From: Adenophora triphylla var. japonica
Taxonomy: Eukaryota; Streptophyta; Magnoliopsida; Asterales; Campanulaceae
NCBI GenBank assembly: GCA_022495995.1
Contig: JAFEMH010000746.1
Span: 558,001 to 622,000, forward strand
Length of the DNA: 64,000 nucleotides
Direction of reading: 5' to 3'
The notes under the pieces are model-generated. The model was not told the DNA's origin. It did not search any database and worked only from the letters and a program-made list of their open reading frames with translations. The position numbers and the translations under genes were made by a program. Below, piece by piece: positions 1-19,217 of this stretch (its first letter is position 1; every line of letters begins with the position of its first letter).

Positions 1-247
1 AAAATAAAATTAATATTTATTTATAATTAAATATTTATTAAAGAATGCAGGAAAATATATTTTAAATAAAATTTAAATATTTATTCAGGTAGGGAGGAAA
101 TATTAAATCTATATTATAATAAAGCTCAAAAATACCTCCTATTGACTTTAGACAAAAAGTGTACAGATTAATCTGTAATCGCCCTCATCCTAACATATGA
201 CTATTATTAAACGATTTTATTTCTTTTTAATTTCAATCGTTGTATTA

Positions 248-280
248 CTAGTACTTAAATGCCCGTGCCAATGGCACGGG
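248..280 (-). mobile_element. Helitron-type 3' end (hairpin plus CTAG), fragment
   Basis: The palindromic CTAG at 248-251 is followed on the + strand by a perfect 8-bp hairpin, CCCGTGCC-aat-GGCACGGG at 262-280. A short GC-rich hairpin about 10 nt from a terminal CTAG is the hallmark of a plant Helitron 3' end, here read on the - strand. I could not find the matching TC-type 5' end, so this is a terminal fragment. A TCTATATTATAA start at 108 points the other way and may belong to a second copy. Confidence 0.45.
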
Positions 281-516
281 ACGGTATACATGGTGGTCAA
301 TCTTAAAAAATATAAAAAATCTCTTTTAATTTTGTATTTTTCACAAAAAAATATGAAGTGATGAAGAAATAACTTTATAATTAATAAATCAAAGAAAAGC
401 GTTATACGCCACAATTATTTTGAAGAAAAATAATCATAAATTATTAATAGAATTAACATTCACTATTTCGTTAATAATAAAACACTAATCTGTTGGTTCC
501 TCTTCAACGACATTTT

Positions 517-740
517 AAGGACATGTGTTAGCCTATTTATAGGCCAATTGATGTAGAATGACATTTTATATATCATCAATAAAATAAAATAAATCCATTT
601 AAAAAAAACATAGGTAAAGACATTAGCTTACGTAAATTCCCTCCCATTTTGAAGTTGAAGAGAAAGGGTAATAATACAATTGTACCTTCATCAATCATCT
701 CAAGAATTTCCTCCCTCCTATAAAAAAAATAAATACTCCA
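517..740. repeat. Direct repeat copy 1 (about 225 bp)
   Basis: This stretch is repeated at 996-1243 in the same orientation. Both copies start with AAGGACATGTGTTA and end with AATAAATACTCCA. The second copy has a small insertion near CCTCCTACAAAACATA. No ORF or terminal structure is visible, so it is an unclassified duplication. Confidence 0.8.
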
Positions 741-814
741 TTAAATACAGCTGGGCTTTCCAACTAATTCCCCCAACTCAATTTTTTCAACCACCTTTTC
801 CAAATCCCAAATCA

Positions 815-859
815 CCTTAAACATAAACATAAACCTAAACCTAAACCTAAACCTAAACC
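815..859. repeat. Short interstitial CCTAAA array
   Basis: About seven 6-bp units of the form ACCTAA, two of them with the variant ACATAA. This is one C short of the plant telomere repeat CCCTAAA, so it is a telomere-like hexamer array. It lies between the two copies of the 225-bp direct repeat. Confidence 0.7.
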
Positions 860-995
860 AATAGCAACCGAAATACTCCATTAAAAAGACAGAAAAACAA
901 ATGTGGTCATATGTAAATACATTACCAAAATAACTTTAGTTCTAATGATATCCGTATTAATATACATAGTGGAGGTTGAGAGTTTGAATCATGGT

Positions 996-1243
996 AAGGA
1001 CATGTGTTAACCTATTTATAGGCCAATTGATGTAGATTCACATTTTATATATCATCAATAAAATAAAATAAATCCATTTAAAAAAAAAACATAGGTAAAG
1101 ACATTAGCTTACGTGAATTTCCTCCCATTTTGAAGTTGCAGAGAAAGGGTATTAGTAGGACCTCCTACAAAACATAATACAATTATACTTTCATTAACCA
1201 TCTCAAGAATTTTCTCCCTCTTATAAAAAGAATAAATACTCCA
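996..1243. repeat. Direct repeat copy 2
   Basis: Second copy of the 517-740 sequence, about 90 percent alike by eye, with an extra segment near 1156-1174. The spacer between the copies holds the CCTAAA array. Confidence 0.8.
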
Positions 1244-1297
1244 CACGGGTGATAAGGTCTATGGTTTATATGTATTAGATAAAAAGCCAAATGTATA

Positions 1298-1734
1298 CTC
1301 CCTATGTCGCCGCAAAATGAATGTCAAAAATATTAAAATTTACTCTTGCTCAAAATCACTATTCGAAAGTACAATTGTATTATGTATACACAACAATCCT
1401 TCTTTCTAGGCTCAAGAACATTGGCAAATGGCCTCTCGGTTGGCCATTGATCAACTGCTGTCGAAAACTGAAATTCTAAATTCAATCTCAGCCCATGTCA
1501 GAGATACCGAATTTACATAATTACTCGCCTTTGAATTGCTCTAGAACCGATATCCAAGGGTTGTTGAATGTTTGGAAAACACTTAAGCATTGAAAACAAC
1601 TAATTCTATGTCAAATTTTAATCAAGCAAAAACATGAAAATAATACTCAAACTAAAAATATTATTAAAAAAAAGTGAGCCCTACAAAGAAGGTTAGTAAT
1701 CTTACTGGGACATGAATTTTTGGGACGGAGGGAG
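1298..1734. mobile_element. Stowaway-type MITE
   Basis: It begins CTCCCTATGTCGCCG and ends TTTTGGGACGGAGGGAG, an inverted terminal pair of the Stowaway (Tc1/mariner-derived) CTCCCTCCGTCCC type. It is flanked by TA on both sides (1296-1297 and 1735-1736), the expected target duplication. No coding capacity. Confidence 0.75.
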
Positions 1735-1736
1735 TA

Positions 1737-2800
1737 CTATAGTTACAAAAAAGTCACAAAATTTGGTTTAAAAAATGAGGTGTCATAATTGTGTTAGTAC
1801 TCTAATAATTAGATTGTGTTATCCTTTGCACCTTTGGTGACGAAATCATGGTGCTGCAAACCTTTGTAATATAACATCTGTATAAACAGTATACAACATA
1901 TATGGAAGAACCAGCTCTATTCCACATTATATTGCATAATCCCATTTCCCTAAAGAGAGTCCTTTCTAGTTTAGTCCGTCCCCAAGGGAAAAAAATAAGG
2001 TTTTAGTATAAAATCTATGCTACAAATTTAGCTATGTTTTTGTTTTCCTTTTATCAAAACTGCGGAATTATTAAATGGTATCCTAAAAGTAAACATGCAT
2101 TGATCTTAGACTTTTCAAAGGGAGGAATATATAATTCTATCACCCGAGTATAAACAAAAGTTGGAGAAAAAGAAACAAAACCAGAGAGAGAGAAGAGGGA
2201 GGGAGGGAGAGGAGAGGTTAAGTAACTGCTCAGGAGAGGGATAATGGGTAGTTTTTTTTCTTCAGATTTCAATCTCAGCCGTTGAATCAATTTCCCAGAT
2301 TAAATCTGAGCCACCACTTATGGGGGGGCTAAGAGGCGGTTATTACCGTCCTCTATTGTATTATAGATTTTTCAGTAACTCTAATCTAAGGCTGATAATG
2401 GGTGATTTTCCTTTATATTTACATAAAAAGAAAGAAAAATAAAATGTAGGAAATAATGGCTGGCCAAAGTGGTTATTTCAATAGAAATAACTAACATAGT
2501 AGTTATTTTTTGTCAAGCCTATTAGCTATCCCCAACAAAGTTAAGCAGAGATAGGAAGCTAAACGTGTTTTGTTTTTGTTTTTTTAATTATTGAAAAAAA
2601 TGTGGGAAGACGGGAGAATTCATTGGAAATTAAAAAATTAAAAGATTGCTTTTTTTTTTTTTGTTTTGTTTTATTTTGATTTCAAAATAATTATTTTAAT
2701 TTTGAAAAATATATAAATGATGAAAGTAATGAGTAAAGTTGGGGAAGGGAGGTAGGTTAAAATACTAAATAATACAACCGTCTTTTGTTTACATAGGTCA
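1737..2800. other. Intergenic, no gene seen
   Basis: AT-rich sequence with a GA-rich tract near 2180-2220 and several poly-T runs. The short ORFs here show no domain, codon bias or splice structure. Nothing further is supported. Confidence 0.6.
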
Positions 2801-2809
2801 ATATTTATG

Positions 2810-3969
2810 GAGTTGGTCTTATGAAAAATGCGTTTTTTCTGTCACTTAGGAAAAACGTGTTTTGGGTTTCCCCGTTTATGCCAGTGTCTGTTTAACAAAC
2901 TGTCAGTGTGATAAAGTGTCAGTGCATGTATCACAAAATGCCAGTGAAAAAAATGTCAGTACCAATTTAACAAAGTGCCAGTGTAAACTGGCACTGGCAC
3001 TTTGTTAAACTGGCACTGACACTTTTATACGGGCACTTTTATATACATGAACTGACACTCTTCACACTGGTACTCTGTTACACTAACACTGACACTTTGT
3101 TACACTAATATTTTTGCTGGCTCTCAAAAACACAAGCACTGGCATTCAAAAAAACATGGACTGACATTCAAAATCACGTACACTGGCACTCAAAAACACA
3201 TACACTGGCACTCAAAAATAATGGTAATCATTTTTGCTGGCTCTCAAAAACACAAGCACTGGCACTCATAAACACATGCACTGGCACTCCAAAACACATG
3301 CACTGGCACTCCTAAACACATGCACTGGCATCTGGAATTGGCACTTTATTAAACACTAACTGACACTCTATTATACACCGACTGACACTTGATCATATGT
3401 CCACTGGCACTCAATTTCTATTAAAAAAAATGTTTTTTCTTATACGAAGCATACACCATTTTCTTCCTCTGCATAAGTTCCATCGACATCATCATTTTCT
3501 TCCTCTGCACTCAGTTCCCTTTATTATACCAAGAAGGAATCCAAAACATACTATTTAGATGACGTGGTATCATTGATTGGATGGTCAACAGGCTAGTAAC
3601 CGGCATCATCATTTTCTTCCTCTGCATAAGTTCCATCGACATCAACGGGACCTACCGGGAAAATGGAAAAACCGCCGGAAGTGATATCGGAGAGTTCAAT
3701 GATTTTGTAAATATAATTTGGGCTTCAAATTGGGTGGTTGGTTTGTGTTATTTTTGAATTGGGTGATCGATCTAGTGAAGAAGACGATTGAGGAAGTCGG
3801 CAATGGTGAGGAACTCTGTTTGCGTTTAGAGAGAGAGAGTGGAGAGAGAGAGTCATGCCGGTTAGAAGAGAGAAAGGGGACGAGCGCTACGGGTGGGGAC
3901 GAGCGCTACGGGTGAAAAACACGTTTTTTGTTAAGCTTAAAAAAAACGCGTTTTCTACAAGTTTTTTGC
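2810..3969 (+). mobile_element. Mutator-like foldback element A with internal minisatellite
   Basis: It is flanked by a perfect 9-bp duplication ATATTTATG (2801-2809 and 3970-3978), the length typical of Mutator-like elements. The left end starts GAGTTGGTCTTATG and carries an ATGCGT and an ACGTGT block around a short dyad. The right end is the inverted counterpart, with ACACGT and ACGCGT around TTAAGCTTAA. Inside are a CACTGGCAC-type minisatellite (about 2880-3420) and a unique segment (about 3431-3910). That segment contains a repeated TTTTCTTCCTCTGCA block and GA-rich sequence but no recognisable protein. There is no transposase, so it must be non-autonomous. Copies B, C and D share both ends. 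Assignment to Mutator-like elements rests on the TSD length and end structure. Confidence 0.85.
2880..3420. repeat. CACTGGCAC minisatellite of element A, with strand switch
   Basis: Degenerate words GTGTCAGTG or GTGCCAGTG recur roughly every 18-25 bp up to about 2985, then switch to the reverse complement CACTGGCAC/CACTGACAC and continue to about 3420. The switch at 2975-3010 makes a local inverted repeat (AACAAAGTGCCAGTG against CACTGGCACTTTGTT). Confidence 0.85.
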
Positions 3970-4014
3970 ATATTTATGTAAAGTATTTGTATTTGAGTTG
4001 GTCTTATAAAAATA

Positions 4015-4289
4015 CTAGTACATATGCCCGTGTCCAAGGACACGAGTGTGTTTTTTTTTTTTTTTTTTCAAATTAATTTTTTTTTAATTTAAAAAAAAAA
4101 TTAAAAAATCAGTTACTTAATTAATTTAAGTAAACCCTCCTAAAGCCCACTCTTAGCCCAAACCCAAAGTCTTAGCACAAATTAAGGGCAAAATAGAAAA
4201 CAAACTAAATAGTGAGGGCAAAATAGGGAAAAACCCCTCCGGAACTGTTCATAGAACTGTTCACGGAGGGATTTAATTTATACTATAGA
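4015..4289 (-). mobile_element. Short non-autonomous Helitron
   Basis: On the - strand it starts TCTATAGTATAAATTAAATC and ends with a hairpin (CGTGTCC-aa-GGACACG at about 4027-4042) followed by CTAG. It sits between A (4014) and T (4290), the AT target preferred by Helitrons. It has no duplicated target, no ORF, and only 275 bp. Its insertion interrupts Mutator-like element B, so it is the younger of the two. Confidence 0.82.
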
Positions 4290-4330
4290 TAAAAAATGCA
4301 TTTTTTTTAAACTTAGAAAAAACGTGTTTT

Positions 4331-4745
4331 ACACTGGCACTTAATAACACTAACATTGACACTTTTTTACACTGACACTTTGTTACACTAACACTGGCAC
4401 TTTTATACACTGGCACTTAATATACATGCACTGACACTTTCTTACACTGACACTTTGTTACACTAACACTTGCACTTTGTTACAATAACACTGACACTTT
4501 TTACACTAACACTTAATATACATGCATTGACACTTTTTTACACTGACACTTTGTTACACTAACACTGGCACTTTGGTACACTAACACTGACACTTTATAC
4601 ACTGGCACTTAATATACATGCACTGTCACTTTTTTACACTGGCACTTTGTTACACTAACACTGACACTTTTTTTACACTGCACTTTGTTAAACTAACACT
4701 GGCACTTGTTTACACTAGCACTTTGTTACACTAACACTAGCATAG
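4331..4745. repeat. CACTGGCAC/CACTGACAC minisatellite of element B
   Basis: Tandem degenerate words such as TTACACTAACACTGACAC and TTACACTGGCACTTTG run in one direction only, with higher-order blocks around ATATACATGCA. It is shared with elements A, C and D. Confidence 0.85.
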
Positions 4746-4823
4746 TGGGGGAAACAAAACATGTTTTTTCCAAGCTTAAGAAAAATGCGTTTTTTGTGAG
4801 ATTTTGACTTTGTATTTTGTCTT

Positions 4824-4838
4824 TATATTATATATATG

Positions 4839-4919
<81 letters not shown>

Positions 4920-4930
4920 GTATATATATA
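4824..4930. repeat. (TA)n microsatellite, left part
   Basis: Nearly pure TA repeat with scattered TG units, directly abutting the Stowaway element at 4931. The TA run resumes at 5431 beyond that element. Confidence 0.9.
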
Positions 4931-5429
4931 CTCCTTCCGTCCCAATAAGTGCTTCACCCTTTTGGGTGGGCACGCAAATTATGAAAATGGGAGGGAAAAA
5001 AAATGTTGTGAGTGTAATTTGAAAATAGGAGAGAGAATTGGTGGAGGGAATAGTAAATTATAATGGTGTTGTGAGTATTAAAATAATGTAGGAGAGAGAA
5101 TGAGTGGAGAAAATAGTAAATATTTTTTGCCAAAAAAGGAAAGGTGAAGCTTCTAACGGGATGTCCTTTTGGGTAATTAGTGAAGCCTTTATTGACAAGC
5201 AAATTAAGAAAAAATGATTGTGGAGAAAGTTTTGTGAGTATAAAGTAAAATATGATAGAGAATGAGGGGAGGAAATAGTAAATTTGAAAAGTGTTGTGAG
5301 TGTAAAAGTAAATTAGGAGAGAGAATTAGTGGGTGGAATAGTAAAGATTCTTTGTCATTTTAGGAAAGGTGAAACTTTTAACGGGACACCAATTTTGATA
5401 AAAAGTGAAGCTATCAATGAGACGAAGGA

Positions 5430-5430
<1 letters not shown>
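4931..5430. mobile_element. Stowaway-type MITE inserted in a TA microsatellite
   Basis: It starts CTCCTTCCGTCCCAATAAG and ends CAATGAGACGAAGGAG, with TA on each side (4929-4930 and 5431-5432). The interior contains two similar blocks (AAGGTGAAGCTTCTAACGGG and AAGGTGAAACTTTTAACGGG), so it is a composite or internally duplicated copy. Non-coding. Confidence 0.78.

Positions 5431-5509
<79 letters not shown>
5431..5509. repeat. (TA)n microsatellite, right part
   Basis: An uninterrupted TA repeat of about 79 bp right after the Stowaway 3' end. Confidence 0.92.
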
Positions 5510-5512
<3 letters not shown>

Positions 5513-5820
5513 CGCATGTGTGTAACTTTCAATGTTTTGTCAAAAGAAACAGATTTTTTTTATATATGTTCAATTATTAATATGAGAGAAATGAAATTGT
5601 TGTCACGCGTAGTAGCGCCGGTGTACTGCTATTAGGTTGCGATTTCCAACTTCACTTCTTCTTTCTCGCTCCCCTTTTCATTATTTCCTTTGGACTTTTT
5701 CTACGCGTATCCTCACCCAATCGAAAAAGGAGATATTCCTTTGCTTTTTATTCATGGATCCAACCAAATCAGGAAAAGATTAATTCTTTTACTTTATATA
5801 CAGTTAAACCTTATTCAATT

Positions 5821-6342
5821 CGTAAAATCTAGGGAGAAACGCGTTTCTCCATAAGTTATGGAGAAACGGGTTACGGGTATCCAGAACCTTTTGAAAGGAT
5901 ATCCAGAAACTTTTTGTATTGGCGTGACCTTGTCCTACGATTCTTCTGGATATCAATCTCAGGTTCCGGATATCCGTAACCCTTTGAAAGGATATCCGAA
6001 GGTTTATGAAAGTGATATCCGAAACCTTCAAATGATATCCGAAACTTTCAAAATGTTTGGATATTCATTGATGGTTTCTCGGATATACATTTGAAGGTTT
6101 CGGATATCCGTAAACCTTCAATAAGCAATTTCTGGTCTTGGCCTTGAATTTGGCTTCAAATCTATTTTTTCTGGATATCCGCCCAAAGGCTTCTGGATAT
6201 CCGTTCCAAAGCTTCTGGATATCCAGAACCCTTTGAGACTGATATCCAGAAATTTTCTTCTGGTTATCAAACGTATAGCTTCTCTATTAAAAACGCGTTT
6301 CTCCATAGTTATGGAGAAACGCGTTTCTCAGCAGACCTACTC
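5821..6342. mobile_element. Mutator-like element E with GGATATCC minisatellite
   Basis: A perfect 9-bp duplication TATTCAATT flanks it (5812-5820 and 6343-6351). The inner part of each end is a palindromic unit: GAGAAACGCGTTTCTCC, then a dyad TAAGTTA or TAGTTA, then GGAGAAACGCG (5834-5870 and about 6290-6330). The outer 23 bp also align as weaker terminal repeats of equal length. The interior is an array of about 14 degenerate units built around the palindrome GGATATCC, often joined by CAGAACC or CCTTTGAAA. There is no credible ORF. The plan (paired ACGCGT hairpins at each end and an internal dyad minisatellite) mirrors elements A-D although the sequences differ. Confidence 0.8.
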
Positions 6343-6351
6343 TATTCAATT

Positions 6352-6655
6352 TGAGAGAACAATCAATTAGAGAGCAATCAAGAGCCTCCGGTGTTTCCTG
6401 CGTTAAATCAAGAGCTTCTGTTGTTCCTGTGTTTAAGGTAAATACCCTCATTTCCCTTACAATCTTTTCGACGTTCCTAGCTTACGTTAAAGTTTCAATT
6501 TTAAAAAATATCTTTTGATTGGTTTTTTTTTTTATAATCTTTTTATGACAACCTATATATATATATATATATATATGTTAGATAAACATTGATTGAGAAT
6601 AAATCTATAAAAAATAATATTAATTTTTCAGTTGCTTTCAATTTCATAATGTTAG
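6352..6655. other. Intergenic, no gene seen
   Basis: AT-rich spacer with a short (TA)n tract near 6554-6576. No gene or element boundary is supported. Confidence 0.5.
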
Positions 6656-6656
6656 C

Positions 6657-6679
6657 CGTGTCAATGGACACGATACTAG
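6657..6679 (+). mobile_element. Helitron-type 3' end, fragment
   Basis: Hairpin CGTGTC-aat-GGACACG followed 3 nt later by CTAG and a T, as in Helitron 3' termini. The 5' end was not identified. Another GC-rich hairpin (GTGCCGTGGCACGGG, about 6758-6774) nearby may be a second remnant. Confidence 0.45.
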
Positions 6680-6963
6680 TACAAAAATAAATTGGTGAAT
6701 CATGAATGAAGTGAAAGTGATAAATAAGAAGTTTTATCAACAACAAGAAGCATGATGCATGTGCCGTGGCACGGGATAGATATTATATCTCCTTCTTCGA
6801 AATTTCTAAGAAAGTGATGGTATTGATGTTTTTTGGATTTTTATTAAGGCTGTTTGACAATTCGATATTAAGATTTTAAACACTAGTTTAAAGTGAGTAT
6901 TTTATTTATCCCAATTTAATGTTTTTATTTTGATTTTACACAAGAATTAAGAATAACTAAGTA

Positions 6964-7206
6964 TTCCCTTCGTCTCATTCAACTTAAAATAATTTGTCAT
7001 TTTGAGCGTGTCAATCAACTTAGAACGTTCAAAAATGACAAATTTATATTATTTTTATATTCAATGAGACTCACTTGTCATAATCACAACAACAATTTTC
7101 TTACTATTCATCCCACTCAATCTCTCTCCTATTTTATTTTTCATACTCACAATATCTTTTCTACTCATTCTCTCTCCTCTTATTATATAGATTTAAAATG
7201 TTTCCT
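6964..7206. mobile_element. Stowaway-like MITE, left part only
   Basis: TTCCCTTCGTCTCATTCAAC preceded by TA resembles a Stowaway end. The interior (GAGACTCACTTGTCATAATC, CTCTCTCCT tracts) resembles related copies in the window. The right end was not found; Mutator-like element C inserts at 7216. Confidence 0.4.
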
Positions 7207-7215
7207 TCATTTTAA

Positions 7216-7720
7216 GCAAAAATCTCACAAAAAACACGTTTTTTCTAAGCTTAGAAAAAACGTGTTTTTGTTTCTCCCGCTATGTCAGTGTTAGTGTAAT
7301 AAAGTGCCAGTTTAAACAAGTGTCGGTGTTAGTTTAACAAAATGTCAATGTAAAAAAAATGTCAGTGTTAGTGTAAAAAAGTGTCAGTGTAAAAAAGTGT
7401 CAGTGCATGTATATTAAGTGTAAGTGTATAAAGTGTCAGTGTTAGTGTAACAAAGTACCAGTATTAGTGTAACAAAGTACCAGTATAAAAAAGTGTCAGT
7501 GCATGTATATTAAGTGTCAGTATTAGTGTAACAAAGTGCCAGTGTAAAAAAGTATCAGTGCATGTATATTAAGTGTCAGTGTATAAAAGTGCCAGTATTA
7601 GTGTAACAAAGTGCCAGTGTAAAAAAGTGTCAGTATTAGTGTTATTAACTTATTAAGTGCCAGTGTAAAACATATTTTTCCTAAGTTTAGAAAAAAATGC
7701 ATTTTTTGTAAGATCAACTC
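7216..7720 (-). mobile_element. Mutator-like element C, upstream of VHA-B
   Basis: A perfect 9-bp duplication TCATTTTAA flanks it (7207-7215 and 7721-7729). The left end carries ACACGT, the dyad CTAAGCTTAG and ACGTGT. The right end is the inverted left end of A and B, finishing GATCAACTC. The minisatellite GTGTCAGTG/GTGCCAGTG fills 7286-7668 in one direction. At 505 bp it is the compact form, in inverted orientation relative to B. It ends about 120 bp before the CT-rich leader of VHA-B, so it lies in that gene's promoter region. Confidence 0.87.
7286..7668. repeat. GTGTCAGTG minisatellite of element C
   Basis: Degenerate tandem words (AAGTGTCAGTGTTAGTGTAA, AAGTGCCAGTGTAAAAA) recur without a strand switch. 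They are the reverse complement of the array in element B. Confidence 0.85.
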
Positions 7721-7729
7721 TCATTTTAA

Positions 7730-8672
7730 TAATTGCTCTTTATTTTTTTTAATTTTTTTTTGACCCAATTTTTTTTTTTTTTTTTTTTTTTTTTGAAGGG
7801 AGCTCTTTAAAATAAATTTCATTCCCAAATAAAATTTTATTTTCTCGTCCATCAGATCTCTCTCACTCGCTCTCTGTCTCTCTCTCACCGTTTCAGATCG
7901 TGAAAAGGTACACTCGCTTTTCCAGATCCGAATCTCCGGACAATCATCAAATTTAATCACTTTTGAACCGATTATCTAAGTGTTTCATCAAATTGAATAA
8001 TGTTTAGTTGTTCAATTGTTAGCTGATCCGTCAATTTGATAGCTTTTCTGATTTTGCTGTTTCATATGTTGTAAATAGATTAGTAATCCAAGTAAGTGAT
8101 CAATTCTTTCTTTTAGTTGTTGATTGCTGGTGTTTGATCCTGTAGTGAAATTCAAACACACGAAAACACGCACAGACTTATTAGTTGAGTGTTAAAATTA
8201 GGGTTCTTTGTTTTCAGGGAATATTTGTCTGTCAGAAATTGGTTTTATTAGAGCTATCATGAACAATTTTCATGGAACTTTCACAAACACATTACCATTC
8301 ATTTAGATGGTATTAGTATTTTACTCCTTACATTAGTAGATATCTTTAGGCTGTTGAAATATGGGAATTGGAACGTTGGAGATTAGTTTTGCTGTATGGT
8401 ACTGATTTTGTTGTTAATAATGGTTCTGATGGTCAGCATATGTTAAATATGATGGGGTCTTGGATTTAATTGAGTGGAACGGTCACTAAAGGCACACATT
8501 TATGTTTGATGATCTGATGGTTTTCCTCTTATACTGAATTTGGAATATTAATGACCAAAGCAGGGGTTAAGAATAGTTATGAATGTTTTCATTTGGTTTA
8601 AGTGACTGCTGGTTGACTTGTTTTCGTTTTTTGTTTTGTATTTGGATTTGACTAGGTTGGTTAAGGTTGAAT
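7730..8672 (+). promoter_or_regulatory. VHA-B: VHA-B 5' region: leader and likely 5' UTR intron
   Basis: A poly-T/A tract (7730-7795) is followed by a CT-rich leader (about 7850-7900, CTCTCTCACTCGCTCTCTG), typical of a plant transcription start and 5' UTR. A donor-like AAAAG|GTACAC near 7908 and an acceptor TTTGACTAG ending at 8655 could define a 5' UTR intron of about 750 bp. The short exon 8656-8672 then leads into the ATG at 8673. The leader call is from composition and the intron is inferred from the splice signals. Confidence 0.5.
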
Positions 8673-18228
<9,556 letters not shown>

Positions 18229-18764
18229 TGAAGAAAACAAGGTCCTGTACTCTAGTCTAATGTCTCGTCAGCATATCTTTACTGTCCTTTTGCTTGTTAG
18301 ATCATGGTCAACAACTTTATTTGCGGCAGAAATAAGGGTTGTAATTTTATTGGGTTTCCCAAATGCCTAAGCTATGTAAGTTTAGGGCATCAATTCTTTT
18401 CCTTCATTGAGAGAAACAGCTTAGATTATGCAAGTTCTGAAATTTTTTGTTCTTCGAGTTGTCAGAGTCGATTAAATAGAGTTGAAGCGGGGGATCTTGA
18501 AATTGAAACAGCCCTCAACATGGAGTGTGATTATTGTTTGGTTTATAGCATGTAATATTATTATTTTTTGGGACTATTTATGGAAAATAAAAGACACTTT
18601 GGTGCTTATTATGTTAGTGTGCAGTGCTCTATTTACTTGCAATCTTGAAAACCCACTTTCAGTTTTTGCTTGTACCATTCTACTTTATCTTGCCATTTTA
18701 TACAGTTTTTGGTAAAACCATTATCTGGTCTTTTCGATGTCGGACGTTCCAAACCTATAGACTA

Positions 18765-18941
18765 CTAGTAAAAGCCTGTGTCCTGAGGACACGTTTTTTT
18801 TATTATTATTTTTTAATTTTTTTTCTAATTAATTTTTTTTTTTTAGGGAAAAATGGGAAACTTAATGAGGGCAAAATGAAAAATTCAACACTTGGTACTA
18901 TTCATTCAACTGTAGCACCCTGTTATGTTTTATACTATAGA
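18765..18941 (-). mobile_element. Short Helitron downstream of VHA-B
   Basis: On the - strand it begins TCTATAGTATAAAAC and ends with the hairpin GTGTCC-tca-GGACAC followed by CTAG. It sits between A (18764) and T (18942). 177 bp with a T-rich interior. It resembles the Helitron at 4015-4289. Confidence 0.78.
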
Positions 18942-19217
18942 TAGTACAATCTTTGACCTATTCTTGTTTCATATGGGAAGGAAATTCTTGTTTATCCCAC
19001 TATGTCGAGAGAATCTAAATTCAAGCTGAGGCGAGTATATCGCAAAATCTTGTTTTTTGTTTTCTAACACTAACGCTGGTCTTGCGTTAATATTGGCTCT
19101 TTTTTTTTTAACGCTGGCATTTGGCGCTGATTAACTAGTACTTTTTAATGCTAAAAAGGACACTATTTAACATATTTACAGTGACAGATTAACAAGTGTT
19201 AAAAGTGACATTAGATG

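Larger units (their letters stand above)
3995..4808 (+). mobile_element. Mutator-like element B, split by a Helitron
   Basis: A perfect 9-bp duplication TTTGTATTT flanks it (3986-3994 and 4809-4817). The left end GAGTTGGTCTTA matches element A. The right end, with AAGCTTAAG between ATGTTT and ATGCGT blocks, matches the inverted left end of element C. A 275-bp Helitron (4015-4289) interrupts the left terminal repeat. Without it the end reads continuously into the terminal ATGCAT/ACGTGT hairpin and the minisatellite. The element itself is about 540 bp and non-coding. It inserted only 16 bp beyond the end of element A. Confidence 0.85.

Noticed and set aside
108..251. A 144-bp + strand Helitron
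   Set aside because: The TCTATATTATAA start is good, but the 3' side has only a 7-bp stem with an 18-nt loop before CTAG, and the same CTAG fits a - strand end better.
2878..3420. Regularly spaced short repeats as a CRISPR array
   Set aside because: The words are degenerate, spacers are themselves repeats, and the context is a plant transposon.
4804..5063. ORFs rich in Ile and Tyr over the TA repeats
   Set aside because: They are translations of a TA microsatellite (also at 5326-5635) and have no gene structure.
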